Of a stretch of 64,000 nucleotides of DNA, positions 49,782 through 59,127 are shown piece after piece. Source of the DNA: Tistrella mobilis (GTDB lineage: Bacteria > Pseudomonadota > Alphaproteobacteria > Tistrellales > Tistrellaceae). Position 1 is the stretch's first letter, and the number at the start of each line of letters is the position of its first letter. The stretch covers positions 4,437,501 through 4,501,500 of the forward strand of contig NZ_CP121017.1 of the NCBI RefSeq assembly GCF_041468085.1. The letters are read 5' to 3'. A program made the translations under genes and the position numbers. The notes beneath the pieces are model-generated. The model made no database searches. It saw only the letters and a list, made by a program, of their open reading frames with translations, and was not told the origin of the DNA.

Positions 49782-51059
49782 ATGAAGGTGATCATCGCAG
49801 GCGCTGGTATCGGCGGGCTGACGGCCGCGCTCAGCCTGCACGCCGCCGGGATCGAGACGGTGATATACGAGGCGGTGCCCGAGATCCGGCCGCTGGGCGT
49901 GGGGATCAACCTGCTGCCCCATGCGGTGCGCGAGCTGACCGAGCTGGGCCTCGCCGACGAACTTGCCCGCACCGGCGTCGCCACCTCGACACTGATTTAC
50001 ACCAACAAGCTGGGACAGGAGATCTGGCGCGAAGCGCGCGGGCGCGAGGCCGGCTACAACTGGCCGCAATATTCGATCCATCGCGGTCGGCTGCAGATGC
50101 TGCTGTTCGAGGCGGCACGTGCCCGGCTGGGTGCCGATCGGGTGCTGACCGACCATGCCGCCGCCCGGGTCTCCACCGATGCCGACGGCCGGGCGCGGAT
50201 CGATCTGGTCTCGCGCACCACCGGTGCCCCGCTTGGCCACGATACCGCCGATCTGATCATTGCTGCCGATGGTATCCATTCGGCGGTGCGGGCGCAGTTC
50301 CATCCGGATGAGGGGTTGCCGAAGTGGAACGGCCGCATCCTCTGGCGGGGCGTCAGCGAGGCGCCGCCCTATCTGGATGGGCGCAGCATGGTGATGGCCG
50401 GGCATCAGGATCAGAAGTTCGTCTGTTATCCCATCGATCCCGACATCGCGGCGCGCGGCGCATCGCTGATCAACTGGATCGCCGAACTGAACCTGCCCGA
50501 CCGGAAGCTGGAGCGCGAGGACTGGAACCGCCCCGGCGTGCTGGAGGAATTCCTGCCCGCCTTCGAGAGCTGGAATTTCGGCTGGCTGGACGTACCGGCG
50601 ATCATCCGTGCCGCGATCCGGGTGTTCGAGTTCCCGATGGTCGATCGTGATCCGCTGGAGGCCTGGACCCATGGTCGTGTGACGCTGCTGGGTGATGCCG
50701 CCCATCCCATGTATCCGATCGGCTCCAACGGCGCTTCGCAGGCGATCCTGGATGCCCGGACCCTGGTCTGGCGGCTGGCGACCATGGGCGATGTCGATGC
50801 GGCCCTTGCCGCCTACGAGGCCGAGCGCCTGCCGGCCACTGCCCGCATCGTGCTCGCCAACCGTGCCAATGGGCCCGAGAAGGTCATGCAGCTGGTCGAG
50901 GAGCGGGCGCCTGAGGGGTTCGATGCGGTCGAAAAGGTGCTGCCGGCGGCGGAACTGAACGGAATCATCGGCGATTACAAGCACATCGCCGGCTTCGATC
51001 GGGATGCCCTGAATGCCCGGCCGTCGCTGCATCCGGTGCCTCTTCCGGCCTCGGTCTGA
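49782..51059 (+). CDS. FAD-dependent monooxygenase of the aromatic hydroxylase family
   Basis: 425 residues from the ATG at 49782, which follows GGGAGGAGAGG. FAD-binding motif MKVIIAGAGIGGLTAAL at the N-terminus, a DG segment LIIAADGIHSAVRAQF near residue 165 and GDAAHPMYPIGSNGASQAIL near 305 place it with salicylate hydroxylase and PhzS-like group A flavin hydroxylases, which use NAD(P)H and O2. YWxxPQYSIHRGRLQML-like sequence (NWPQYSIHRGRLQMLLFEA) is typical of the PhzS-type 'flavin-dependent oxidoreductase' branch. Substrate unknown. It is divergent from marR and probably acts on what the TRAP system imports. Confidence 0.9.
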   Translation: MKVIIAGAGIGGLTAALSLHAAGIETVIYEAVPEIRPLGVGINLLPHAVRELTELGLADELARTGVATSTLIYTNKLGQEIWREARGREAGYNWPQYSIHRGRLQMLLFEAARARLGADRVLTDHAAARVSTDADGRARIDLVSRTTGAPLGHDTADLIIAADGIHSAVRAQFHPDEGLPKWNGRILWRGVSEAPPYLDGRSMVMAGHQDQKFVCYPIDPDIAARGASLINWIAELNLPDRKLEREDWNRPGVLEEFLPAFESWNFGWLDVPAIIRAAIRVFEFPMVDRDPLEAWTHGRVTLLGDAAHPMYPIGSNGASQAILDARTLVWRLATMGDVDAALAAYEAERLPATARIVLANRANGPEKVMQLVEERAPEGFDAVEKVLPAAELNGIIGDYKHIAGFDRDALNARPSLHPVPLPASV

Positions 51060-51087
51060 AAATCGTCGTCAAACTGAAAAAAACCTC

Positions 51088-51115
51088 TTGCGCCAACCGC
51101 CGCCGTGAATATTAT
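51088..51115 (+). promoter_or_regulatory. Promoter of the tRNA-Gly gene
   Basis: TTGCGC at 51088-51093 and TATTAT (5/6) at 51110-51115 with 16 bases between, 40 bases before the tRNA. A run of A precedes it at 51071-51083. Confidence 0.55.
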
Positions 51116-51154
51116 CCCGCACACAGACGGCAGCGACGCTGCCTGACGGAGCGG

Positions 51155-51229
51155 GCGGGAGTAGCTCAGGGGTAGAGCACAACCTTGCCAAGGTTGGGGT
51201 CGAGGGTTCGAATCCCTTCTCCCGCTCCA
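51155..51229 (+). tRNA. tRNA-Gly (anticodon GCC)
   Basis: Full cloverleaf: acceptor GCGGGAG with CTCCCGC (51155-51161 and 51219-51225), D-loop TAGCTCAGGGGTAGAGCA, anticodon arm CAACCTTGCCAAGGTTG with GCC, and T-loop GGTTCGAATCC. Discriminator T and an encoded CCA end the gene. It stands alone with a promoter and terminator. No integrase or repeated 3' end is nearby, so it has not served as an integration site here. Confidence 0.97.
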
Positions 51230-51254
51230 GAGATTGCGGAAACGCAAACGACAA

Positions 51255-51290
51255 CGGGCTGATCGGTGACGATCAGCCCGTTTTCTTTTG
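51255..51290 (+). terminator. Intrinsic terminator after tRNA-Gly
   Basis: CGGGCTGATCG at 51255-51265 and CGATCAGCCCG at 51270-51280 form a perfect 11-bp stem with a 4-base loop, followed by TTTTCTTTTG. Confidence 0.93.
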
Positions 51291-51432
51291 TCCGATCTCT
51301 GGCCGCTCTTGTGCATGTGATGAGACAATCGTCGCAAAGACTGCCGACGACCGTGCCTCGTGGAAGCTCTGGAAGGACATGCGCGTTTCGGGATAAAATT
51401 TCCGGATCGCATTCCCGCAAGGGTTCCGGAAC

Positions 51433-52302
51433 ATGGGCGTCACCTCCCTTCTGTTCATCTCCACCGCCCTTCTCTGGGGCGGCGGGGCGCTCGCCACGGC
51501 TTTTCAGGCGGGGCCCGTGCCGGCGGTGGTGTCGGTGGGTTGGCGCATGGTCGCGGCCGGGCTGTTGATGATGGGCTGGGCGCATATCCGGGGGGTGCGG
51601 CTCAGGCTTACAGCCGCCGACTGGCGGTGGACGGCGCTGCAGGGCGTCGCCTTCTACGGCCTGGCCTTCGTCGCCTTCTACAGCGCCGTTCGTCTGATTC
51701 CCAGCGGCCCGGCGGCGCTGGTGCTGTCCACCTCCTCGGTTTTTGCAGGGTTGATCGGTTGGGCGCTGCTGGGCACCTCGCTGACCCGCCGCCATCTGGC
51801 CGGGCTGGTGCTCGGCATCGGGGGCGTCGCCCTGGTCTTCGCTCCCGACATCGCCCGTCTGGGAGAGGGGCCGCGGGCGCTTGAAGGGCTGGCCTGGGCA
51901 GCGGTCTCGGCCGTCGCTGCGGCGCTTGGCACGGTGATCGGCGCCCGACATCAGGCGCGGGGGCTGGCCCCCGAAGCAGCCATCGCCTGGGGCGGGCTGA
52001 TCGGCGGCGTCACCGCCTTCATGGTCGCCCTGCTTCAGGGGGCATCATTCAGCTTCGACTGGTCATGGCGCTATGGTCTCAGTCTCGCCTATCTGGCCCT
52101 TCCGGCCTCGTGCCTCAACTTCCTGATCTATTTCGAGCTGGTCAGGCGCGTCGGGCCAGGCAGGGCCGCCTATGCAATGACCCTGGTGCCGGTGGTTGCC
52201 CTGACCCTCTCCTGGGGGTTCGAAGGGCTGGTGCTCACGCCTGCCATGCTGGCAGGTGCGGCGGTGATCCTTTGCGGCAATCTGCTGGTGCTGCGGCGCT
52301 GA
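51433..52302 (+). CDS. EamA/DMT-family transporter
   Basis: 289 residues, ten hydrophobic helices in two EamA repeats: LLFISTALLWGGGALATAFQ at the start, FYSAVRLIPSGPAALVLSTS near residue 80 (the signature 'A...I....AA.L' helix) and RRVGPGRAAYAMTLVPVVAL near 240. This is a different branch from the DMT gene at 15 kb. A metabolite or amino-acid exporter is the usual role; substrate unknown. It lies between tRNA-Gly and gdh with separate signals. Confidence 0.9.
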   Translation: MGVTSLLFISTALLWGGGALATAFQAGPVPAVVSVGWRMVAAGLLMMGWAHIRGVRLRLTAADWRWTALQGVAFYGLAFVAFYSAVRLIPSGPAALVLSTSSVFAGLIGWALLGTSLTRRHLAGLVLGIGGVALVFAPDIARLGEGPRALEGLAWAAVSAVAAALGTVIGARHQARGLAPEAAIAWGGLIGGVTAFMVALLQGASFSFDWSWRYGLSLAYLALPASCLNFLIYFELVRRVGPGRAAYAMTLVPVVALTLSWGFEGLVLTPAMLAGAAVILCGNLLVLRR

Positions 52303-52374
52303 GCGGAACGGCCTGTCCACTTCCGTGGAAAATTCACGCCATTGCTGCTGATCCGTCACGGGTCTGCGCTTGCG

Positions 52375-52389
52375 TCGAACGGCGTTCGA
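52375..52389. promoter_or_regulatory. Perfect palindrome TCGAAC-GGC-GTTCGA upstream of gdh
   Basis: An exact 6+3+6 inverted repeat, 74 bases before the gdh start. It could be an operator in the gdh promoter region. Confidence 0.35.
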
Positions 52390-52410
52390 TACCACCCTTA
52401 ACCGGGCCGT

Positions 52411-52433
52411 CGACGTCCCATCACGGGACGTCG
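52411..52433 (+). promoter_or_regulatory. Hairpin in the gdh leader
   Basis: CGACGTCCC and GGGACGTCG form a perfect 9-bp stem with a 5-base loop (ATCAC), ending 29 bases before the start codon and 18 bases before the ribosome site. There is no T run, so it is not a terminator. It may affect mRNA stability or bind a protein. Confidence 0.4.
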
Positions 52434-52462
52434 TTCCAGCAAGAGCCCGAAGGGGAGGAAAC

Positions 52463-55400
52463 ATGCCGGAGGCAAGTCAGGCGGGTGTCCAAGACACCGG
52501 GGCCGTGCCGATGGACGCGATCGCCGCGCTGATCGAGGCGCGCCTCGCACCCGAAGACGCCCGAGAGGCGACGGAGTTCGTGAAGGCCTATTACGCCGCG
52601 GGGCTCGACGAGCTGCCGGCGGGCGGGCCGCGGCGCCTGGCGGGCGCCGCACTCGGCCATCTTGCCTTCGCCCGCAGGCGGGCGCCGGGCGAGACCCTGG
52701 TCGACGTCTTCAATCCCGACATCGACCGTCATGGCTGGCAGAGCCGTAACAGCGTGGTCATGGTCACCACCGACGACCGGCCTTTTCTGGTGGACAGCAC
52801 CGTCGCGGCGCTGAACCAGATGGGGCTGGCGCTACACGGCCTGATCCATCCGATCCTGACCGTGCGTCGCGACGTCGATGGCCGCTATCTGGGGCTGGCC
52901 AGTGCCGGGGAGGCCGCAGCCGGGCCGGGCGGCCGGGCGGTGGCCGAGAGCTTCATGCTGATCGAGGTCACCCGTCGCCCCGATGCGGCGGCGCTGGACC
53001 AGGTCCGTCACCGGCTGGTCGAAGTGCTGGACGATGTGGCGGCGGCCGTCACCGGCTGGCAGGCGATGCGCGACGAGATCGACCGGGCGATCGCCGATGT
53101 CGAAACTCTGCCGGATGCTGTTCTGTCTGAAGACCTGCGCAGCGAGCATGCCGCCTTCCTGCGCTGGATCCGCGACGACAATTTCACCTTCCTGGGCTTC
53201 CAGGACTGCCGCTTCTCGGAAGCCGACGGCCAGGGGCAGCGCCGGGTCGAGGTGTTGCGTACCCTGGGGGTGATGGAAGGGACCGGCGGCGATGACGGCC
53301 GCGAACGGCCCCGCGGCCTTGCCGGCTTCACCCTTCACGGCGATCAGAGCTTCGGCGACGAGCCGGTCACGATCACCAAGTCGCGTTTCCGGGCGACGGT
53401 GCATCGCGCGGTGCCGATGGACTATATCGGCGTCAAGATCTACGGCCCCGATGGCCGGGTAGAGGGCGAGCGCCTGTTTCTGGGGCTGTTCACCTCTGCC
53501 GCCTATCACAGCAATCCGCGCGCCATTCCGCTGATCCGCCGCAAGGTGCGCGGCATCATAGAGCGGGCAGGCTTCGCGCCCGGCAGCCATGACGCCAAGT
53601 CGCTGCTCAACGTGCTGGAGACCTATCCGCGCGACGAACTGCTTCAGATCGGCACCGACGATCTGTATGAAACCGCGATCGGCATTCTGAAGTTGCAGCT
53701 GCGGCAGCGGCTGCGGCTGTTCCTGCGTCGCGATGTTTTCGGACGGTTCTGGAGCGCGCTGGTCTATGTGCCGCGCGATGCCTTCGACAGCCGGCTGCGG
53801 CGGCGTGTGCTCGCGGAACTGGAAGCGGCAACCCATGGCACGCTCGCCGAGGAAACCGCCGATCTGGCCGAGGTGCAGCTGTCCGAGGCGCCGCTGGTGC
53901 GGCTGCGTTTCGTGCTGATGGTCGACCCCGAGGCCGAGCCGGCCCAGGTCGATGCGGCGGCGCTGGAAGCCCGGCTGGCCCGCATGGTGCGCGGCTGGGC
54001 CGACGAGCTGCGCGAGGCGCTGATCGATGCGGTGGGCGAGGAGCGCGGCCTGACCCTCTGGCGCGGCATCGGCCGGGGCCTGCCGGCACTCTATGCCGAG
54101 CGGTTCGGCCCGGAACAGGCGGTGGCCGATCTGCTGCGGCTTGAGGCGCTGGCCGGCGATCCGCAGGCGATCTCGATTGCCTTCTATACCCCCGTCGGCG
54201 GCGGGGCCTCGGTGGCGCTGCGGCTCAAGCTCAGTCGGCCCGGCGGGCCGATCGCCCTGTCCGACGTGCTGCCGATGATCGAAAATCTCGGCTTCCGCGT
54301 CATCGACGAGCAGCCCTATGCGATCGAGGATGCAGAGGCCGGCGGAATCCGCGCCTGGCTGCATGATTTCGGCCTGGTCGACCAGCAGGGCGGCGCGGTC
54401 GATCCGGCGCGGCTGGGGCCACTGCTTGAAGATACACTCGCACGGGTCTGGCGGGGTGAGGTCGAAAACGACCGCTTCAATGCTCTGGTGCTGCGCGCCG
54501 GTGTCACCGCCGACGAGGTGGTGATCCTTCGGGCGCTCTATCGCTATATGCGCCAGATCGGCCTGCCTTTCGCCCAGAACACGGTGGAGCAGACGCTCGC
54601 CCGTCATGGCGAGCTTGCCCGGCTGATCGTGCAGCTCTTCCATGCCAGGCTCGATCCTGCCCGCCACGAGACGGCGGAGGCCTCAACCGCGGCCGAGGCC
54701 GAGGCGGACCGGCTGGTCCAGGCCTTTGCCCAGGGGCTCGACACCGTCACCAATGTGGACGAGGACCGCATCCTCAGCCGCTATCGCGACGTGGTTCTGG
54801 CGGTGCTGCGCACCAATGCCTATCTGCGCGAGGCGGATGGCGGCCGCCGGCCGGTGCTGGCGATCAAGCTGGACGGGCAGAGCCTGCCCGACCTGCCGCC
54901 GCCCCGGCCGTTCCGCGAGATCTTCGTCTATTCACCCCGGGTGGAGGCGGTGCATCTGCGTGGTGGTCGCGTCGCCCGTGGCGGCATCCGCTGGTCTGAC
55001 CGGCTTGAGGATTTCCGCACCGAGATCCTGGGCCTGATGAAGGCACAGATGGTCAAGAATGCGGTGATCGTGCCGACCGGCGCCAAGGGTGGCTTCATCG
55101 TCAAGCGTCCGCCTGCGACCCGGCCCGAGCTTCAGGCCGAGGTGATCGGCTGCTATCGCGCCTTCGTCGGCGGCATGCTCGACATCACGGATGATCTGAA
55201 GGCGGGGGAGCCGGTGCCGCCCCGGGGTGTCCACCGACGTGATGGTGACGATCCCTATCTGGTGGTCGCGGCCGACAAGGGCACGGCGACCTTCTCGGAC
55301 ATCGCCAACGGAATTGCCGAAGAACGCGGCTTCTGGCTGGGGGACGCCTTCGCCTCGGGCGGATCCGCCGGCTATGACCACAAGAAGATGGCGATCACCG

Positions 55401-57352
55401 CGCGGGGTGCCTGGGTGTCGGTCCGTCGGCATTTCCGCGAGGCCGGCATCGACGTGCAGCGGGATCCGGTAACCGTGATGGGCGTCGGCGACATGGGCGG
55501 CGACGTCTTCGGCAACGGGCTGCTGCGCTCGGATTCGGTAAAGCTGGTCGGCGCCTTCAACCATCTGCATATCTTCCTGGACCCCAACCCCGATCCGGCA
55601 CGGAGTTTCGCCGAGCGTGCCCGGCTCTTCGCCGCCCAGCGCTCCGGCTGGAATGATTACGACCCGGCGGTGCTGTCGCCCGGCGGGCGGATCTATGACC
55701 GCGCGGCCAAGACCGTCGAGACCACGCCTGAAATCCGTGCCCTGCTGGGCATTACCGAACCCCGCGTCACGCCCTCGGCGCTGATCCGGGCGATGCTGAA
55801 AGCCCGGGTCGACCTGCTCTGGTTCGGCGGCATCGGAACTTTCGTGCGGGCCTCGCAGGAGCGTGATGCCGATGCCGGTGACCGCAGCAATGATGCACTC
55901 CGCGTCACCGCGGCGGAGCTGCGGGCGAAGGTGGTGGGCGAGGGCGCCAATCTGGGCTTCACCCAGGCGGCGCGGATCGAATTCGCCCTGAACGGCGGAC
56001 GGATCAACACCGATGCCATCGACAATTCCGGCGGCGTCGACTGCTCCGACCACGAGGTCAACATCAAGATCCTGCTCGGCCGTGTGCTCGAAGCGGGCGA
56101 CATGACCCGCAAGCAACGGGACCTGCTGCTGGCCGAGATGACCGAGGAAGTGGCGGCTCTGGTGCTCGCCAACAACGAGTTGCAGAACCAGGCGCTGTCG
56201 GTGGAAAGCCGCGAGGCCGGGCGAAGGCTGGATCGCCATGTCCGGCTGCTGCACGGGCTGGAGCGGGCCGGCCGGCTGGACCGGACGCTCGAACGCCTTC
56301 CGGACGAGGCCGAACTCGCCCGGCGGGCGCGCGAGGGATTGGGGTTGACCCGGCCCGAACTGGCGGTGCTGCTCGCCTATGCCAAGATCGAACTGACCCA
56401 AAAGGTGGCGGAGGATCCGCTGCTGGAGGATCCGGCGCTGGCCGGTGATCTGGCGGCCTACTTCCCGCGACCGATCCGGACGCGCTTCCCTGAGCATATC
56501 GCGGCCCATCCGCTGAGGGCCGAGATCCTGGCGACCCATCTGGTCAACGAGATGGTCAATCGCGGCGGCCCCTGCCTTGCGCGGGAACTCGCCGACGAGA
56601 CCGGTCAGGGGCCGGCCGAGATCCTGCGTGCCTATGTCGTCGCCCGCGATGTGCTGGGCCTGCCGGTGCTCTGGTCGGCACTGGATGCAGCCGAGGCGAC
56701 GATGCCTGCGGACCGGCGGCTGGACGCGCTCGACCGGCTGTCGCGGCGTCTGACCCAGGCCATGCGCTGGCTGCTGGTCCGTGGCGGCCGGGCCGCCACG
56801 GTGGGAGAGGTCATCAGCCGCTTCCAGCCGACCGCGGCGGCGCTTCAGGCCGTGCTGTCCCAGGTGCTGCCGACGGAAGTTGCCGAGGCGATCGGCGCCG
56901 ATGCCACGGGGCTTGCCTCGGCCGGCCTTGATGAAGGGGCGGCTGTCTGCCTGTCGCAGCTGGGCTCGCTGGTCTCGGTCTTCGATCTGACGGCGCTGTC
57001 CGAGAATCTGGGACTGCCGGTGGAGAAGGTGGCGCCGGTCTATTATGCCGTCGACCCGAAGCTGCACCTGCATGCCCTGCGCCATGCCGCCCGCACCATC
57101 GTGGTCGACGACCCCTGGGAGCGGCTGGCGGTCAGCAGCGTGATCGACGACCTCTATGGCGTCCAGCGCCGGGCCACCCAGTCGATCTTCATCCGCGATG
57201 CAGCGGGTGATGTCGATGTCTGGGCAGAGGCGGAGGCTGCGGCACTGGCCCGGGCCGCGGCAGCGGTCGACGAGGTGCTGTCGGCCCCCGATGTGACGCT
57301 GGCGATGCTGATCGTCGCGGCACGCCGGCTGACGGCGCTGGCCGGCGGTTGA
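52463..57352 (+). CDS. gdhZ: NAD-dependent glutamate dehydrogenase, 180-kDa type
   Basis: Large NAD-GDH that turns glutamate into 2-oxoglutarate and ammonia. Start at 52463 (MPEASQAGVQD) after GGGGAGGAAAC; 1629 residues, normal for the family. The N-terminal third contains ACT-like regulatory regions (NSVVMVTTDDRPFLVDSTVA near residue 92). The catalytic core, about 820-1250, shows GGIRWSDRLEDFRTEILGLM, VKNAVIVPTGAKGGFIVKR with the active lysines, and the NAD loop VGDMGGDVFGNGLL. A long C-terminal domain follows. It is transcribed alone. Together with glnK-amtB it marks active nitrogen and glutamate control. Confidence 0.97.
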   Translation: MPEASQAGVQDTGAVPMDAIAALIEARLAPEDAREATEFVKAYYAAGLDELPAGGPRRLAGAALGHLAFARRRAPGETLVDVFNPDIDRHGWQSRNSVVMVTTDDRPFLVDSTVAALNQMGLALHGLIHPILTVRRDVDGRYLGLASAGEAAAGPGGRAVAESFMLIEVTRRPDAAALDQVRHRLVEVLDDVAAAVTGWQAMRDEIDRAIADVETLPDAVLSEDLRSEHAAFLRWIRDDNFTFLGFQDCRFSEADGQGQRRVEVLRTLGVMEGTGGDDGRERPRGLAGFTLHGDQSFGDEPVTITKSRFRATVHRAVPMDYIGVKIYGPDGRVEGERLFLGLFTSAAYHSNPRAIPLIRRKVRGIIERAGFAPGSHDAKSLLNVLETYPRDELLQIGTDDLYETAIGILKLQLRQRLRLFLRRDVFGRFWSALVYVPRDAFDSRLRRRVLAELEAATHGTLAEETADLAEVQLSEAPLVRLRFVLMVDPEAEPAQVDAAALEARLARMVRGWADELREALIDAVGEERGLTLWRGIGRGLPALYAERFGPEQAVADLLRLEALAGDPQAISIAFYTPVGGGASVALRLKLSRPGGPIALSDVLPMIENLGFRVIDEQPYAIEDAEAGGIRAWLHDFGLVDQQGGAVDPARLGPLLEDTLARVWRGEVENDRFNALVLRAGVTADEVVILRALYRYMRQIGLPFAQNTVEQTLARHGELARLIVQLFHARLDPARHETAEASTAAEAEADRLVQAFAQGLDTVTNVDEDRILSRYRDVVLAVLRTNAYLREADGGRRPVLAIKLDGQSLPDLPPPRPFREIFVYSPRVEAVHLRGGRVARGGIRWSDRLEDFRTEILGLMKAQMVKNAVIVPTGAKGGFIVKRPPATRPELQAEVIGCYRAFVGGMLDITDDLKAGEPVPPRGVHRRDGDDPYLVVAADKGTATFSDIANGIAEERGFWLGDAFASGGSAGYDHKKMAITARGAWVSVRRHFREAGIDVQRDPVTVMGVGDMGGDVFGNGLLRSDSVKLVGAFNHLHIFLDPNPDPARSFAERARLFAAQRSGWNDYDPAVLSPGGRIYDRAAKTVETTPEIRALLGITEPRVTPSALIRAMLKARVDLLWFGGIGTFVRASQERDADAGDRSNDALRVTAAELRAKVVGEGANLGFTQAARIEFALNGGRINTDAIDNSGGVDCSDHEVNIKILLGRVLEAGDMTRKQRDLLLAEMTEEVAALVLANNELQNQALSVESREAGRRLDRHVRLLHGLERAGRLDRTLERLPDEAELARRAREGLGLTRPELAVLLAYAKIELTQKVAEDPLLEDPALAGDLAAYFPRPIRTRFPEHIAAHPLRAEILATHLVNEMVNRGGPCLARELADETGQGPAEILRAYVVARDVLGLPVLWSALDAAEATMPADRRLDALDRLSRRLTQAMRWLLVRGGRAATVGEVISRFQPTAAALQAVLSQVLPTEVAEAIGADATGLASAGLDEGAAVCLSQLGSLVSVFDLTALSENLGLPVEKVAPVYYAVDPKLHLHALRHAARTIVVDDPWERLAVSSVIDDLYGVQRRATQSIFIRDAAGDVDVWAEAEAAALARAAAAVDEVLSAPDVTLAMLIVAARRLTALAGG

Positions 57353-57375
57353 ACGGCCGATCCGCCTGATGTGAT

Positions 57376-57415
57376 GTCGAACGGCCCCGATCCTGATGGA
57401 CCGGGGCCGTTCGAC
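57376..57415. terminator. Hairpin between gdh and purH
   Basis: GTCGAACGGCCCCG at 57376-57389 pairs with CGGGGCCGTTCGAC at 57402-57415, a 14-bp perfect stem with a 12-base loop, between convergent genes. There is no T run on either side, so termination is inferred only from position and strength. Confidence 0.6.
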
Positions 57416-57436
57416 AGACAGGTCCGTCCGGTGCGA

Positions 57437-59020
57437 TCAGTGCCGGAAGTGCCGCATGCCGGTGAAGACCATGGCCAGGCCATGCTCGTCGGCGGCCTTG
57501 ATCACCTCTTCGTCGCGGACCGAACCGCCGGGCTGGATCACCGCGGTGGCGCCGGCCGCGGCGGCGGCCAGCAGGCCGTCGGCGAAGGGGAAGAAGGCGT
57601 CGGAGGCGACGACCGAACCCTCGGTCAGCCGGCCGGTGCGACCCAGCGCCTCGGCGGCATCCTCGGATTTGCGGGCGGCGATGCGGGCGCTGTCGACGCG
57701 GCTCATCTGGCCGGCGCCGATGCCGACGGTGGCGCCGTTCTTCACATAGACGATGGCGTTCGACTTCACGTGTTTGCAGACCCGGAAGGCCATCAGCAGG
57801 TCGTCCAGTTCCTGTTCGGTCGGGGCGCGCTTCGTCACCACCTTCAGATCGGCGCGGGCGATGCGGCCGGAATCGCGGGTCTGGACCAGCAGACCGCCGG
57901 CGATCGAGCGCACGGCAAGGCCCGGTGCCGACGGGTCGGGCAGGGCTCCGGCTTCCAGCACGCGCAGGTTCTTCTTGGCTGCGAACACCTTGCGGGCGGC
58001 TTCGGTCACCTCGGGGGCGATGATCACCTCGGTGAAGATCTTCGCGATTTCGATCGCCACCGCCTCGTCCAGCGGCCGGTTGACCGCGACGATGCCGCCG
58101 AAGGCCGACACCGGGTCGCAGGCCAGCGCCGCCTCGTAGGCGGTCTTGAGATCAGCGCCCTCGGCGACGCCGCAGGGATTGGCGTGCTTGATGATCGCCA
58201 CCGCCGGCCGGTCGAACTCGGCGACGAGTTCATAGGCCGCGTCCGTATCGTTCAGGTTGTTGTAGGACAGCTCCTTGCCCTGAAGCTGGGCGGCGGAGGT
58301 GACACCCGGGCGCTTTTCGCCGGTGACGTAGAAGGCTGCCTGCTGATGCGGATTCTCGCCATAGCGCAGCACCTGGCCGCGGGCGCCGCCCACCGTCAGC
58401 CGCTCGGGCAGGGTGTCTTCGGCCTGCCCGGCGAACCAGCTGCCGATGGCGGTGTCGTAGGCGGCCGTGCGGCGATAGGCGCGGCCGGCAAGCGCACGGC
58501 GCAGGGCCGGGGTGGTGGCGCCGCCATTGGCCTGCATCTCGGCCGTCACCGCCGCATAATCGGCGGCATCGACCACGACCGTCACCGAATCATGATTCTT
58601 GGCCGCGGCCCGGATCAGGGCGGGCCCGCCGATGTCGATGTTTTCGATCACGTCATCCCAGCCCGCACCCGAAGCGACGGTCGCTTCGAAGGGGTAGAGG
58701 TTCACGACCACCAGATCGATATTGCCGATGCCGTGCGCGGCCATGGCCTCGCGATGGCTTTCAAGGTCGCGACGGCCCAGGATGCCGCCATGGACCTTGG
58801 GATGCAGGGTCTTCACCCGGCCGTCCAGCATCTCGGGGAAGCCGGTCATATCGGCGACGTCGAGGACCGGCAGGCCGGCCTCGCGCAGCAGCTTTGCCGA
58901 GCCGCCGGTGGAGACGATCTCGACGCCGCTTTCCACCAGGAAACGGGCAAAATCGACCAGACCGGTCTTGTCGGACACCGAGATCAGGGCGCGCGAAATG
59001 CGGTTGCCGGCGGGTGCCAT
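57437..59020 (-). CDS. purH: Bifunctional AICAR formyltransferase / IMP cyclohydrolase
   Basis: Catalyses the last two steps of IMP synthesis. ATG at 59020 follows GGAGG at eight bases and gives 527 residues; the frame stays open far upstream only because of GC bias. N-terminal cyclohydrolase: [54 protein letters not shown]-terminal transformylase: [14 protein letters not shown] near 215, the catalytic pair Lys-His in [12 protein letters not shown] near 267, and [15 protein letters not shown] near 455. It is downstream of the flippase-like gene on the same strand but 107 bases away. Confidence 0.98.
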   Translation of the reverse strand: MAPAGNRISRALISVSDKTGLVDFARFLVESGVEIVSTGGSAKLLREAGLPVLDVADMTGFPEMLDGRVKTLHPKVHGGILGRRDLESHREAMAAHGIGNIDLVVVNLYPFEATVASGAGWDDVIENIDIGGPALIRAAAKNHDSVTVVVDAADYAAVTAEMQANGGATTPALRRALAGRAYRRTAAYDTAIGSWFAGQAEDTLPERLTVGGARGQVLRYGENPHQQAAFYVTGEKRPGVTSAAQLQGKELSYNNLNDTDAAYELVAEFDRPAVAIIKHANPCGVAEGADLKTAYEAALACDPVSAFGGIVAVNRPLDEAVAIEIAKIFTEVIIAPEVTEAARKVFAAKKNLRVLEAGALPDPSAPGLAVRSIAGGLLVQTRDSGRIARADLKVVTKRAPTEQELDDLLMAFRVCKHVKSNAIVYVKNGATVGIGAGQMSRVDSARIAARKSEDAAEALGRTGRLTEGSVVASDAFFPFADGLLAAAAAGATAVIQPGGSVRDEEVIKAADEHGLAMVFTGMRHFRH

Positions 59021-59127
59021 CCGAAGGGCCTCCGTTCGATGCATCAAGGGCTTGGGATACGCCAACAGGCGAATGGCCGGGGCTATAGCAGGAAATCGCC
59101 CGCGGCGCCAGACGGGTGGCGCGCAGG

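Noticed and set aside
51155-51432. tRNA-Gly as an integration site
   Set aside because: No integrase, no duplicated tRNA 3' end and no change of composition downstream.
54932-57085. Long minus-strand frames inside the glutamate dehydrogenase gene
   Set aside because: Antisense to conserved catalytic blocks of gdh; Gln/His/Arg-rich shadow translation.
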